Part shown: positions 51,989-61,997 of the stretch, in pieces
How the letters are laid out: each line of letters opens with the position of its first letter
Numbering within the stretch: the first letter of the stretch is position 1
Assembly (NCBI RefSeq): GCF_023630255.1
Contig: NZ_JALPRS010000005.1
Span: forward strand, 39,670 to 103,669
Source: Pontibacter deserti
Lineage (GTDB): Bacteria > Bacteroidota > Bacteroidia > Cytophagales > Hymenobacteraceae
DNA length: 64,000 bases
Direction of reading: 5' to 3'
The notes under the pieces: generated by a model
Told to the model about the DNA's origin: nothing
Database searches by the model: none
Seen by the model: only the letters and a program-made list of their open reading frames with translations
Made by a program: the position numbers and the translations under genes

Positions 51989-52924
51989 ATGAGAATAGTT
52001 TACACCCTGCTGGCCCTGCTTTTAGCCTTCTCGGCTAGCGCCCAGCAAAACCCACAGTACTCACAATACATCTTCAACAGTATGGGCATTAACCCTGCCT
52101 ATACTGGTAGTAAGAATGTGCTCAACGTAAATGCCTTCCACCGCTCGCAGTGGACAGGCATTGAAGGGGCGCCTACCACCCAGGCGCTAAGCATAGATGG
52201 CATCTCGGCCAGCAACAAGCTTGGCTTAGGCCTTGCCCTTACCCGCGATCAGATCGGTGCACAATCGGTAATTTCAGGATATGCGAATGTTGCCGTAAAG
52301 CTACCGGTTAGTGCAACTGGTGTATTTAGCCTGGGCCTTGCGCCGGGACTAGTGCAAACCAAGATCGACGGTAACGAGCTGGAGGTAGAGAACGACCCTT
52401 CTATACCTTCTGGTTCTGAGAGCAATATCCGTCCGGATATAAAGATCGGTGCCTACTTCCATACGCAGCGCTTTTATGCAGGCCTTTCAGCATCAGACCT
52501 GCTGCAGTATAAGGATATGGAAACTATTGAACCGGAGCGCCACTACTATTTTACAACCGGATATGTGTTTGACATAGGTCCTTTTGTAAAGCTTAAGCCA
52601 AGCATGCTTGTAAAAGAGGATTTTAACGCGCCAACGGCCGTAGACCTGAATGCCTTTGTATTGCTAGCCGACAGGTTATGGTTAGGTGGATCTTACCGCA
52701 CCAGTATGCACCTGTTCAACGAATCTCCGGATATGAATGGTATGAAGAACCGCACAGCCATTGCCCTTATCGGTGAACTACAGATTCACAAGTCATTGCG
52801 CTTAGGGTATGCCTATGATAAGATGCTGAATGGCCTGGATTCTTTTAACACACACGAAATATCTGTTGGCTATTACTTCTTTAAGAAGTCTGATACCAGA
52901 ATGCTTACTCCACAATACTTTTAA
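51989..52924 (+). CDS. PorP/SprF-family type IX secretion membrane protein
   Basis: A 311-aa outer-membrane protein. Signal peptide (MRIVYTLLALLLAFSASAQ) followed by QQNPQYSQYIFNSMGINPAY TGSKN, the N-terminal hallmark of PorP/SprF. Beta-strand rich to the C-terminal aromatic end LTPQYF. SprF-type proteins help export or anchor specific T9SS type B substrates such as SprB; the gene directly upstream encodes one, 37 bp away. It is thus most likely the dedicated partner of that adhesin rather than the general T9SS PorP. Confidence 0.93.
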   Translation: MRIVYTLLALLLAFSASAQQNPQYSQYIFNSMGINPAYTGSKNVLNVNAFHRSQWTGIEGAPTTQALSIDGISASNKLGLGLALTRDQIGAQSVISGYANVAVKLPVSATGVFSLGLAPGLVQTKIDGNELEVENDPSIPSGSESNIRPDIKIGAYFHTQRFYAGLSASDLLQYKDMETIEPERHYYFTTGYVFDIGPFVKLKPSMLVKEDFNAPTAVDLNAFVLLADRLWLGGSYRTSMHLFNESPDMNGMKNRTAIALIGELQIHKSLRLGYAYDKMLNGLDSFNTHEISVGYYFFKKSDTRMLTPQYF

Positions 52925-52942
52925 CCGATAGCCTGAAAGCAT

Positions 52943-54919
52943 ATGAACTATAAATTTACACCCTTATACTTAGTTGCAGCTGCCATGTTAAGCTTCGGCT
53001 CTGTGGCGCAGGCACAATCAGATTTACGTAAAGCCAATCGGCATTTTGATAACTATGCTTATGCCCTGGCGCTGGAGCATTACAAATCTGCTATCAGCAA
53101 ACGCGAACCGGATGCTGAAACAACACAACGCATAGCCGATGCTTACCGCATGACCCGCCAGACAAAAGAAGCGGAAGAATGGTATGCCAAAGCTGTGCAG
53201 CTGCCGGGTAGCAACCCCATGAATCATTACTACTATGCGGAAGCACTTCGTAGCAATGGTAAATTTGCGGAGGCAAAAGACCAGTATATGAAGTGGGGCG
53301 AAGCAACTCCTGAAAATGCTGAAAAAGCACAGAAACTGATAGCAGCTACAGAGCAGTCAGAAAAGTGGATGCAGCAGGAGCCGACAGCAGAAGTACAGCA
53401 ACTGGCAGGTATAAATGCCACAGATTTCTCAGACTTCAGCCCGATGCAGTTAGGTAAGGGCATCATCTTTACTTCTGACCGTGGCATTTCTTCTGATAAA
53501 AAAACAGATGTGTATGGCTGGACAGGTCGCCCATACCTGCAATTGTTTACTGCTGAGCAGGACGAGCAGGGCAACTGGGGTGCACCAACAGCGCTACAGG
53601 ATGTTGTAAATTCAGAATACCACAATGCTACCGCCTCGGCTGCCGAAGATGGCCAGATGCTATACTTTACTCGCACCCACATGGTGCGCAAGCGCAACAA
53701 CGTTAACCCAGACCCTACCAGTTGGGTAGAAGCACCAAAAGAAGAACAGGAATACATTAACCGCCTGGAGATCTTTTCAGCACAGAAACAAGATGGCAAC
53801 TGGAGCAACATCCAGCCATTTACCTACAACAATGTTACTGAATTTTCAGTAGGTCACCCGGCGCTGTCACGTGACGGGCAAATCCTCTACTTTGCCTCTG
53901 ACATGCCTGGTAGCCTGGGTGACACTGATATTTTTTATACCACGCGCCAGCAGGATGGTAGCTGGAGCCAGCCTGTAAACGCAGGTGCAACTATAAACAC
54001 GCCGGGCCGCGAGAGCTTCCCGTATGTGGATGCCAACGGTAAACTATACTTTGCATCGGATGGCCATGCAGGTATGGGCGGCCTGGATATTTTCTCTGCC
54101 GAAGGCGAGCATGGCAACTGGGCAGGTGTACGCAACCTGGGCCAGCCGATCAACTCTGCTAAAAACGATTACGGTATCATGTTCACACAGCCGGGCGAAA
54201 GTGGCCTGTTGTCTTCTAACCGCGATGCTAATAACGGTACTGACGACATCTATAGTTTTAAAGTGCTGAAGAAGCCGGTAGTAATTGCTATCAAAACGCT
54301 GGAGCGTAAACAGAACGATAAGAAGAAGAACATGGAAGTGCCGCTGCCACAGGTAAAAGTTGTGGTATCGCAGGAGAACTCAGCCGATTCTTTGGTGGTT
54401 GTATCTGACGAGAACGGCCAGTACTTTATGGATGGCTTTAAAGGCAACAACTATTCGCTGCTTGGTACCAAAGCCGGTTACCTAACCCAGGAGGCGCTTG
54501 CTAAAATACCGGAAACAGCCGGCGATACTGTGCAGGTAGCCCTGCTTTTCGATAAGAATGAACTGGACCGCGCAGTGGTGCTCGAAAACATCTATTACGA
54601 CCTGGATAAGTGGGATATCCGCCCGGATGCTGCCACCGAACTTGACAAACTGGTAACAGTGCTGAAGAACAATCCGGAGATTAAAATAGAAATGAGCTCC
54701 CACACCGATAGCCGCGAGAGCGTGAACTATAACCAGGTGCTTTCAGAAAAACGTGCCAATGCCGCTGTAGATTACCTGGTATCGAAAGGTATAGACAGAA
54801 GCCGCCTGAAAGCAAAAGGCTACGGTAAAGCCAAGCTTGTAAACGGTTGCAGTGATAACGTGGAATGTTCTGAAGAAGAGCACCAGCTGAACCGCAGAAC
54901 CGAGTTCAGGATCAAATAA
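52943..54919 (+). CDS. OmpA-family protein with TPR and PD40 repeats
   Basis: A 658-aa envelope protein. Signal peptide about residues 1-25; TPR-like helices about 25-150 (YALALEHYKSAISKREPDAE, AEEWYAKAVQLPGSNPMNHY); WD40-like PD40 repeats about 165-440 (GIIFTSDRGISSDKKTD, LYFASDMPGSLGDTDIFY, GKLYFASDGHAGMGGLDIFS); a CarboxypepD-like sandwich about 455-535; and an OmpA peptidoglycan-binding domain about 545-658 (SSHTDSRESVNYNQVLSEKR). This layout matches PorE-like and other T9SS-linked OmpA proteins of Bacteroidota. It follows PorP/SprF by 18 bp and ends the operon. Confidence 0.92.
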   Translation: MNYKFTPLYLVAAAMLSFGSVAQAQSDLRKANRHFDNYAYALALEHYKSAISKREPDAETTQRIADAYRMTRQTKEAEEWYAKAVQLPGSNPMNHYYYAEALRSNGKFAEAKDQYMKWGEATPENAEKAQKLIAATEQSEKWMQQEPTAEVQQLAGINATDFSDFSPMQLGKGIIFTSDRGISSDKKTDVYGWTGRPYLQLFTAEQDEQGNWGAPTALQDVVNSEYHNATASAAEDGQMLYFTRTHMVRKRNNVNPDPTSWVEAPKEEQEYINRLEIFSAQKQDGNWSNIQPFTYNNVTEFSVGHPALSRDGQILYFASDMPGSLGDTDIFYTTRQQDGSWSQPVNAGATINTPGRESFPYVDANGKLYFASDGHAGMGGLDIFSAEGEHGNWAGVRNLGQPINSAKNDYGIMFTQPGESGLLSSNRDANNGTDDIYSFKVLKKPVVIAIKTLERKQNDKKKNMEVPLPQVKVVVSQENSADSLVVVSDENGQYFMDGFKGNNYSLLGTKAGYLTQEALAKIPETAGDTVQVALLFDKNELDRAVVLENIYYDLDKWDIRPDAATELDKLVTVLKNNPEIKIEMSSHTDSRESVNYNQVLSEKRANAAVDYLVSKGIDRSRLKAKGYGKAKLVNGCSDNVECSEEEHQLNRRTEFRIK

Positions 54920-54970
54920 GGCAGATCAATTCAATTGATATAAAAATCTCATTAGCTTTCATAGTTTGGA

Positions 54971-55001
54971 AAGGCTCCGCAGTATCTACGGAGCCTTTTT
55001 T
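54971..55001 (+). terminator. Intrinsic terminator after the adhesin operon
   Basis: Perfect 9-bp stem AAGGCTCCG (54971-54979) with CGGAGCCTT (54989-54997) and T6. Confidence 0.85.
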
Positions 55002-55074
55002 CTTTTATACTTGCCCCTAAAATTATAAACATTGTGTGCGCCTGCACGTTCTCAATTCTGTTTTATACCTGCAC

Positions 55075-57372
55075 ATGAAAAAGCTTTTATTCTTCTGCCT
55101 GTTTATACTTTACCTGCCAGCAGCGGCTGTGGCCCAAACTATAGTTACCGGTAAGGTGTATCATGCACAATCACAGCAAGCTATAGCGGGCGCAGTGGTG
55201 CGTGCCAATACTGGCGAAACCACTCAAACAACTTCCGACGGTAGGTATCAGCTAACGGTATCAGCAGAGGCTTTATATTTTGTTATCTCGCATGTTGGTT
55301 TCGTGCCTGATACGGTAGCTATACTTAAAGACCAGCGAATTGAGTACATGACCCCGCTGCAGCCACAGCAAAACATGCTCCGGGAGGTACAGGTGCAGGG
55401 CTATGAAACCAACCGGCCCTTGTTGCAGACCGCAGGCGCCATAAGTATACTGGATAGTGAAGTGATACAGCGTACAGATGAGAGCTCGTTAGTGCGTGCC
55501 GTGAATACCGTACCTGGGGTAAGAATGGATGAACGCGCTCCTGCCAGTTACCGCATTTCTATCCGCGGGAGTACCTTGCGCTCGCCTTATGGTATCCGTA
55601 ACGTGAAGCTATACTTTAACGGTATACCACTAACAGAAGCAAACGGTACCACAGCGCTTAATTTATTGGACGCAGCAAGTATAGGAAGTATAGAAATATT
55701 GAAAGGACCAACAGCCAGTGTGTATGGAGCCGGAACCGGCGGAACCGTTTTGCTAGAACCAAAGCGCGCCACCGTGGGCACAGAACTACAGGCTGGGGCA
55801 ACTATAGGTTCGTATGGTTATCAAAAGTATAGAGCAGCAGCAAGTATAGGTTCGGCCAAAAGCAATGTATTGGTACAGTATACCCATCAGCAATACGATG
55901 GCTACCGCGAGCAATCTGCTCTGGACCGTAAGGTGCTGCTTATCTCCCCGGAATTCTACATTTCTGATAAGCAAACCATCAACTCCCACATTATCTACTC
56001 TGATTTATACTACGAATTACCGGGTGGTTTAACACTGGAGCAGTACAACGAAAACCCACGGCAGGCACGCGGCGGGGAGTTTGGCAGTGTGAAGCAAAAT
56101 GCATCCATGAATCAGGAAAGTATAAATATTGGCCTGAAGCAAGAATACAAGTTTACAGATAACTGGAGCAACACTACTGCTGTTTATACTTCGCACCGCT
56201 TTCGCGATCATCCTTTTAATACTGATTATGAGCGTAATGCCAACCAGGAATATGGAGTGCGCAGCAGTCTAGAGTATAACACAACTATTGGTAGCGTAGG
56301 TGCTAGGTATATCTTTGGTGGGGAGTTTCAGCATGGGTTTGAAGCAGCCCGTACTTATGATAACAACAGTAGTGCGGTAGGTGCGCTGCGTACCGATGAT
56401 GAAGTAACGGCTAAAACCGGATTTGTATTCGGGCAGGCAGAGTTTGAGCTACCCGCCGATTTTATACTTACCACAGCCCTTAGCCTGAACGATACCCAAT
56501 ATGAGATCATCCGGCTGGCACAGGCCACTTCAGGAAACTATACCTATACAAAAGATTTTGATGCCGTACTCTCGCCCAGAATTGCATTACTCAAAAGATT
56601 AACCAACCAGCTATCAGCACATGCAAGTATAAGCTCTGGCTTTTCGCCTCCTACCGAAGAAGAAATTCTGACATCAAATGGATCTTTGAATACAGCGCTG
56701 GAACCTGAGAAAGGAACAAATTACGAATTGGGTATCCGTGGCTACTCTTTACAAAACAGGTTGAGCTTTGATGTGGTAAGCTTTTATTTCAGGTTAAACG
56801 AAACGATTGTTAGCCGCCAGGATGCATCCAGTGTGGCTGTTTTCCGAAATGTTGGGTCTACATCACAAAAAGGTATAGAAACCGCATTAAGTTATACGTT
56901 TGTAGATGCGCCTGAAGATTGGTTGAGCCTGTTTAAAGTATGGGGAAGCTATACTTATAATCATTTTCGGTTTAAAGATTATACTATATACAGAGAGGCT
57001 CAGCAAAAAGAAATTGACCTGAGCGGAAACCACTTAACAGGCGTAGCTCCACACAGTGCCACAGTAGGTATAGATGCAGCAACTAATTTTGGTTTATACT
57101 TAAACGCTATAGCTAATTATGTTGATGATATCCCCCTGAATGATGAGAACACAGCTTATGCAGATAAGTATCTTGTTATAGGCACTAAAGCTGGTATCCG
57201 CAGAAGTATAGCAAAGCAACTGCAACTAGATGTTTTTGCTGGAGTGGATAACCTCACCGATGAAAAGTATAGCCTGGGTAACGACATGAATGCTTTCGGT
57301 GGTCGTTTTTATCAACCGGCTCCGGATCGTAACTATTATACGGGCATCAGTCTGAAGTATAGTTTACAGTAA
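55075..57372 (+). CDS. TonB-dependent receptor (siderophore/metal type)
   Basis: A 765-aa outer-membrane receptor. I chose the ATG at 55075, which begins a clean signal peptide MKKLLFFCLFILYLPAAAVA; the longer frame starts with GTG. A CarboxypepD_reg domain (about residues 22-105) precedes a plug (about 115-230; TAGAISILDSEVIQRTDESS, RISIRGSTLRSPYGIRNVK, YFNGIPLTEANGTT, VYGAGTGGTVLLEP) and a 22-strand barrel with GFSPPTEEEIL and a terminal YSLQ. The plug resembles FecA/FhuA-like receptors rather than SusC, and no SusD is nearby. No transport genes or regulators are adjacent. It is convergent with the DUF4136 gene, with a 2-bp gap. Confidence 0.9.
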   Translation: MKKLLFFCLFILYLPAAAVAQTIVTGKVYHAQSQQAIAGAVVRANTGETTQTTSDGRYQLTVSAEALYFVISHVGFVPDTVAILKDQRIEYMTPLQPQQNMLREVQVQGYETNRPLLQTAGAISILDSEVIQRTDESSLVRAVNTVPGVRMDERAPASYRISIRGSTLRSPYGIRNVKLYFNGIPLTEANGTTALNLLDAASIGSIEILKGPTASVYGAGTGGTVLLEPKRATVGTELQAGATIGSYGYQKYRAAASIGSAKSNVLVQYTHQQYDGYREQSALDRKVLLISPEFYISDKQTINSHIIYSDLYYELPGGLTLEQYNENPRQARGGEFGSVKQNASMNQESINIGLKQEYKFTDNWSNTTAVYTSHRFRDHPFNTDYERNANQEYGVRSSLEYNTTIGSVGARYIFGGEFQHGFEAARTYDNNSSAVGALRTDDEVTAKTGFVFGQAEFELPADFILTTALSLNDTQYEIIRLAQATSGNYTYTKDFDAVLSPRIALLKRLTNQLSAHASISSGFSPPTEEEILTSNGSLNTALEPEKGTNYELGIRGYSLQNRLSFDVVSFYFRLNETIVSRQDASSVAVFRNVGSTSQKGIETALSYTFVDAPEDWLSLFKVWGSYTYNHFRFKDYTIYREAQQKEIDLSGNHLTGVAPHSATVGIDAATNFGLYLNAIANYVDDIPLNDENTAYADKYLVIGTKAGIRRSIAKQLQLDVFAGVDNLTDEKYSLGNDMNAFGGRFYQPAPDRNYYTGISLKYSLQ

Positions 57373-57374
57373 AG

Positions 57375-57992
57375 TTATTGTGTAGTTACCGGAACTGGTG
57401 GATACCGCGACAGAATATTGGCTACCGCTTTATTTATGTCATGCTCCCCTACTGCACTAGGGTCAATTTCGGCTTCGTGCCAACCCCGCCACACAAGCTG
57501 GTTACTGGAAGCGTTAATTAAATCTACAACCAATGTGCCGGGCTGCATGTCGGTTATACTTCTAAATCCGGGTAATGCTCCTGTATTATACCTGTACCTG
57601 TAGCCATACCAGTAACTATAGCCATACCCAAAACCCGGAGCAAAGGCTGTGTCAGTTTCCGCTGCCTGGTTCGCCGGTAATGCTAAGTCATAAGCAATAA
57701 TAAGATCAGGGGTAGTGTCTGAGGGGCGGAAGCCCAGTTTTACAAGTTCGCTTTCTACGGCTGCTTTTACCTGTTGGTCTATCAGGGTGCTATAAGTAAG
57801 ACCGCTGTTTGTTAGCCTGGTAGGTAATTCGGCTTTATGCCAGGCGTAGGTTTGGTAAGATCCGAAATTGGCAGTCCGGTCGTAGCTGCTGCTAATAACT
57901 GGCCCAACTGTACAATCTGTGAGAAGCAGCAGCAAAAAGGCTGGAAGGAACTGCCGCAATAAGTGAAAGGTAATTCTTGTGGCGTGGTGCAT
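57375..57992 (-). CDS. DUF4136 lipoprotein
   Basis: A 205-aa protein. The signal peptide ends at FLPAFLLLLLTDC, a lipobox. The DUF4136 domain covers about residues 38-200: YDRTANFGSYQTYAWHK, QVKAAVESELVKLGF, PDLIIAYDLAL, a Gly/Tyr-rich insert FGYGYSYWYGYRYRYN, and the conserved GTLVVDLINASSNQLVWRGW. The family is envelope-associated and of unknown function. It is convergent with the receptor gene. Confidence 0.88.
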   Translation of the reverse strand: MHHATRITFHLLRQFLPAFLLLLLTDCTVGPVISSSYDRTANFGSYQTYAWHKAELPTRLTNSGLTYSTLIDQQVKAAVESELVKLGFRPSDTTPDLIIAYDLALPANQAAETDTAFAPGFGYGYSYWYGYRYRYNTGALPGFRSITDMQPGTLVVDLINASSNQLVWRGWHEAEIDPSAVGEHDINKAVANILSRYPPVPVTTQ

Positions 57993-58073
57993 TGCTTTGG
58001 AGTTTGTGGCGATATTTTTTCACTATACGCACTCCTGCTGCAATGGTAGCATAAGCCTGATGCTTATGCCGGA

Positions 58074-58442
58074 TTATTTCTTTTTACGGAACCAGCTGCG
58101 CTGTTTAAGAGCACGCTCCTGCTCAATAAAAACTGTTAACTCCTGTGCCATTGTAGCTGTAGAAGTAGAAGTGTTTTCAACTGTAAATGGAGTTGCTGCA
58201 GGTGTTACAATCGCACCCTGAGCAGGCTGAGCAAAAATTGGAAGAACTGCAACATGAACTTTGGCAGCAGCTGTAGCAACTATACCACCTGAAGTAAGCA
58301 TTGCTGCTCCTGATGGAGCTTGTGCAGCACCTTGAGCTAGTCTTAGGGCTAGGCTTCCCATAGTAGCTACTTGTGCTGACGCAGAAGTATAACTAAATAC
58401 CGAAATTGTAATAAGAGTAAGTAGTAATACTGTTTTTTTCAT
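58074..58442 (-). CDS. Small exported protein, unknown
   Basis: A 122-aa protein starting at the ATG at 58442 (signal peptide MKKTVLLLTLITISVFSYTS ASA). The mature protein is Ala/Thr-rich and uncharged in its middle (ALRLAQGAAQAPSGAAMLTS, TPAATPFTVENTSTSTATMA) and ends with a helical basic tail FIEQERALKQRSWFRKKK. No family was recognised. It has a -7 box at 58485-58492 and a strong 21-bp-period repeat pair at 58698-58730. Upstream frame extensions from 58487 do not look like a signal peptide. Confidence 0.6.
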   Translation of the reverse strand: MKKTVLLLTLITISVFSYTSASAQVATMGSLALRLAQGAAQAPSGAAMLTSGGIVATAAAKVHVAVLPIFAQPAQGAIVTPAATPFTVENTSTSTATMAQELTVFIEQERALKQRSWFRKKK

Positions 58443-58484
58443 ATCATTTATAAATTTTTGTCTATTATTACGATTTGACGGTCG

Positions 58485-58492
58485 CAAAGTTA
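58485..58492 (-). promoter_or_regulatory. -7 box (TAACTTTG) for the small exported protein
   Basis: Exact TAnnTTTG match on the minus strand, 42 bp before the ATG at 58442. A TTTG lies 15 bp upstream of it (58508-58511 on the minus strand), shorter than the usual 19-21-bp spacing. Confidence 0.45.
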
Positions 58493-58697
58493 TGGATTTT
58501 ATATATACAAAAATCTAAATACCCTAATATTTTTTTAATATTTTTATTGGCAAAGTGATAAAAGTGCATTTAGTGTCCATAAACGCAGTTTTTGAATGCA
58601 AAATTTTTTTAAAAAAATTTCAAAAAAGTTAAATCTTGTGATTTAATGGCTAAACTTTTATTAAAAAAATACACTTTCTGTAGATTTACAACGATTA

Positions 58698-58730
58698 GTC
58701 GATGAATTTCAGGGCTTTGTCGATGAATTT
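58698..58730 (-). promoter_or_regulatory. Perfect 12-bp direct repeat with 21-bp period
   Basis: GTCGATGAATTT at 58698-58709 and again at 58719-58730, identical, start to start 21 bp. Read in the sense of the downstream minus-strand gene it is AAATTCATCGAC, matching the AAATTCATCACA repeat at 33617. The AT-rich DNA between (58493-58697) holds nothing else recognisable. Confidence 0.55.
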
Positions 58731-58750
58731 TATAAAGGTGTTAAAATAAA

Positions 58751-58776
58751 AAAGCCTGACCACATGGTCAGGCTTT
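58751..58776 (-). terminator. Intrinsic terminator after gcvP
   Basis: Perfect 12-bp stem AAAGCCTGACCA (58751-58762) with TGGTCAGGCTTT (58765-58776), T run on the minus strand, 20 bp after the gcvP stop. Confidence 0.85.
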
Positions 58777-58796
58777 AGAAGTATAATTAGAATGGT

Positions 58797-61715
58797 TTAA
58801 CCTACGGCTACCATTTCATTACCAGTTTCATTATATGCTTCTATTGGTGCGCAAGAGCAAACCAGGTTACGGTCGCCGTACGCGCTGTCGATGCGGCTAA
58901 CAGTTGGCCATACTTTGTTGTCGCGCAGGAACGGCATCGGGAACACCGCCTTCTCACGAGAGTAAGGTCTTTCCCAGTTCTCTACCAGCACTACTTTCTG
59001 CGTGTGTGGTGCGTTCTTCAGCACGTTGTTCTTTTGGTCAGCTTTGCCCGCTTCAATCTCACGAATCTCCTCACGGATCGAGATCATCACGTCGCAGAAT
59101 CTGTCCAGTTCTTCCTGTGCTTCAGACTCAGTTGGCTCTACCATCAGCGTGCCAGCTACCGGGAACGATACAGTCGGCGCATGGAAACCATAGTCCATTA
59201 AACGCTTAGCAATATCTTCAACCTCTACGCCATACTTCTTGAACTCACGGCAATCCAGGATCATCTCGTGTGCGCAACGGCCTTTAGAGCCAACGTAAAG
59301 TACAGGGTAATGCTGCTCCAGGCGAGCTTTGATATAGTTCGCGTTCAAGATTGCAATCTTCGTAGCCTCTGTTAAGCCTTCGCCGCCCATCATAGCTATG
59401 TAAGCATAAGAGATAGGCAGGATAGATGCAGAACCCCAAGGCGCAGCAGAAACTGCATTGATAGCATCCTTACGACCTAAATCAACTACAGCGTGACCCG
59501 GCAGGAAAGGAGCAAGATCTTTTACCACACCGATTGGGCCCATGCCAGGACCACCACCACCGTGAGGGATACAGAAGGTCTTGTGCAGGTTCAGGTGGCA
59601 AACGTCAGCTCCAATGTGTGCCGGCGAAGTTAAACCTACCTGAGCGTTCATGTTGGCGCCGTCCATGTAAACACGGCCACCGTTGTCATGTATGATCTGG
59701 CAGATCTCGATGATGCTCTCCTCATATACACCGTGTGTAGATGGGTACGTTACCATTAAGCAAGACAGCTCATTCTTATACTGCTCAGCTTTCGCACGCA
59801 GGTCAGCTACATCAATGTTACCTTTCTCATCGCACTTAACTATAACCACTTTCATACCGGCCATAACCGCAGAAGCTGGGTTAGTACCGTGTGCAGAAGA
59901 TGGAATAAGTGAAATGTTACGGTGATGATCGCCACGAGACTCATGGTAAGCACGAATAACCATCAGGCCAGCGTACTCGCCCTGCGCACCTGAATTAGGC
60001 TGCAGCGATACCGCATCGAAACGGGTGATCTCGCATAGCCATGCTTCCAGGTCTTTAAATATCTGTGCATAACCTTTTGTCTGATCAGCTGGAGCAAACG
60101 GGTGCAACTGCCCGATCTCTGGCCATGTTACCGGAATCATCTCGGCAGTAGCATTCAGCTTCATAGTACAAGAGCCCAGAGAGATCATCGAGTGAACCAA
60201 AGAAATATCTTTATTCTCTAGGTGCTTCATGTAGCGCAGGATCTCGTGCTCAGAGTGGTGCTTGTTAAACACTTCGTGTGTCAGGTACTCACTCTTACGG
60301 ATCAGGCTGTCAGCCCAGGTTACTTCAGTCTCTTCCGGCAGGGCATCTATAGTTAATACATCCGCAGACTTGCCGGCTACTTTCGCAAATACAGCAAGTA
60401 TAGCCTTTACATCTGCCAGGTTTGTGTTCTGGTGAAGCGAGATACCGATGTTATTCTCACCGAAATAACGGAAGTTGATACCCGCTGCTTCAGCTTCAGT
60501 ACGGATGGCCGTTTGCATGTCAGCACTTTCTACAGCTATCTTCAACGTATCGAAATACTGCTCGTTCTGCTGCTCAAAGCCTAATTCTTTTAAGCCTTTC
60601 TCTAACTGCTGCGCCAGGGCGTGTGTGTTAAGGCCGATATACTTCAGGCGACGTGGGCCATGGTAAACGGCATACATACCAGCAATAACAGCAAGTAGTA
60701 CCTGTGCAGTACAGATATTAGAAGTAGCTTTCTCGCGGCGGATGTGCTGCTCACGTGTCTGCAGGGCCATACGGTAAGCTTTGTTACCTTCAGCATCCAC
60801 AGAAATACCAATGATACGACCCGGAATAACACGTTTGAAGGTATCTTTTGTAGCAAAGTAACCTGCGTGCGGACCACCGTAGCCCATTGGTACACCAAAG
60901 CGCTGCGTAGTACCTACTACAGCATCAGCGCCCATCTCACCCGGAGGTGTTAATAATGTAAGCGAAAGGATATCGGCAGCAACAGCTACAAATGCTTCGT
61001 TAGCATGCGCTTTCGCGATAAAGTCTGTATAGTCGAAGATAGCACCATCGGCAGCAGGATACTGTACCAGGGCACCGAATAAGGTCTCATCAGAGAAGTC
61101 TACTTCGCGGTGGTCACCAATTACCAACTCTATACCGATCGGAATAGCACGCGAAAGCAGTACATTTATAGTTTGTGGTAATACCAGCTCTGATACAAAG
61201 AAGCGGTTTGCAGTTTTGCGTGCACCTTTACGGTTTGCAAAGAACATACCCATTGCTTCAGCAGCGGCAGTACCTTCGTCCAGCAACGATGCGTTGGCAA
61301 TCTCCATACCTGTCAGGTCCATTACCATTGTCTGGTAATTGATCAGCGCCTCCAGGCGGCCCTGCGCGATCTCAGCCTGGTAAGGAGTATAAGCTGTATA
61401 CCAACCCGGGTTCTCCATAATATTACGAAGTATAACCGGAGGTATAATCGTATCGTTGTATCCTAAGCCGATGTACGACTTAAATATCTGGTTCTGCTTC
61501 GCGATCTGCGAGAACTGGTTCAGGAACTCTGTCTCTGTCAGGGCTGCTGGCAGGTCCAGAGGTCTCTTAAGTCTAATGGCGGCCGGTACGGTCTCCTCAA
61601 TCAGCTGGTCCAGCGAGTCTGCCCCGATGGTTTTAAGCATGTCCTGCATCTGCTCTTTGTCAGGGCCGTTATGGCGCTCCTTAAACACGTCTGCAGGTTT
61701 GGTTTTAAATATCAT
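58797..61715 (-). CDS. gcvP: Glycine dehydrogenase (aminomethyl-transferring), P protein
   Basis: Decarboxylating subunit of the glycine cleavage system; it transfers the aminomethyl group to lipoylated H protein. It has 972 aa, the single-chain form with homologous N- and C-halves. The N-terminal [39 protein letters not shown], and C-half motifs [18 protein letters not shown] and [18 protein letters not shown] (PLP-lysine in HKTF, around residue 711) are family hallmarks. gcvH and gcvT are not adjacent. It depends on lipA for its partner. It is divergent from the saccharopine-dehydrogenase-like gene; no glycine riboswitch fold was evident in the 282-bp gap. Confidence 0.97.
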   Translation of the reverse strand: MIFKTKPADVFKERHNGPDKEQMQDMLKTIGADSLDQLIEETVPAAIRLKRPLDLPAALTETEFLNQFSQIAKQNQIFKSYIGLGYNDTIIPPVILRNIMENPGWYTAYTPYQAEIAQGRLEALINYQTMVMDLTGMEIANASLLDEGTAAAEAMGMFFANRKGARKTANRFFVSELVLPQTINVLLSRAIPIGIELVIGDHREVDFSDETLFGALVQYPAADGAIFDYTDFIAKAHANEAFVAVAADILSLTLLTPPGEMGADAVVGTTQRFGVPMGYGGPHAGYFATKDTFKRVIPGRIIGISVDAEGNKAYRMALQTREQHIRREKATSNICTAQVLLAVIAGMYAVYHGPRRLKYIGLNTHALAQQLEKGLKELGFEQQNEQYFDTLKIAVESADMQTAIRTEAEAAGINFRYFGENNIGISLHQNTNLADVKAILAVFAKVAGKSADVLTIDALPEETEVTWADSLIRKSEYLTHEVFNKHHSEHEILRYMKHLENKDISLVHSMISLGSCTMKLNATAEMIPVTWPEIGQLHPFAPADQTKGYAQIFKDLEAWLCEITRFDAVSLQPNSGAQGEYAGLMVIRAYHESRGDHHRNISLIPSSAHGTNPASAVMAGMKVVIVKCDEKGNIDVADLRAKAEQYKNELSCLMVTYPSTHGVYEESIIEICQIIHDNGGRVYMDGANMNAQVGLTSPAHIGADVCHLNLHKTFCIPHGGGGPGMGPIGVVKDLAPFLPGHAVVDLGRKDAINAVSAAPWGSASILPISYAYIAMMGGEGLTEATKIAILNANYIKARLEQHYPVLYVGSKGRCAHEMILDCREFKKYGVEVEDIAKRLMDYGFHAPTVSFPVAGTLMVEPTESEAQEELDRFCDVMISIREEIREIEAGKADQKNNVLKNAPHTQKVVLVENWERPYSREKAVFPMPFLRDNKVWPTVSRIDSAYGDRNLVCSCAPIEAYNETGNEMVAVG

Positions 61716-61997
61716 AACGATGAAATATTGATTGGGAACTTTGGGTTAATTTTTCAAAGTAAGTAAAAGGTAGTTAAGCCTTTTATGATTTTCCACAAAA
61801 GTAATAGTAATTGTTTTTATATTGAACCATGAAAGGTAAATACTTATGCGCACTTCCGGTGCCGTTTACACTATATATATTATATAAGTAGAACTTCAGA
61901 CAAAAGTCTTCCGGCAGAAGTAGTTAATCATGTCTCCGATTTGTGGAAAGTATACAGCTTAACACTAAAAAGTAAAGAACAATTCAAGAACCTGCAG

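Noticed and set aside
61716..61997. Possible glycine riboswitch before gcvP
   Set aside because: The gap is AT-rich and I could not find the conserved glycine aptamer core; only a weak -7-like CAAAAGTA (61796-61803) on the minus strand.
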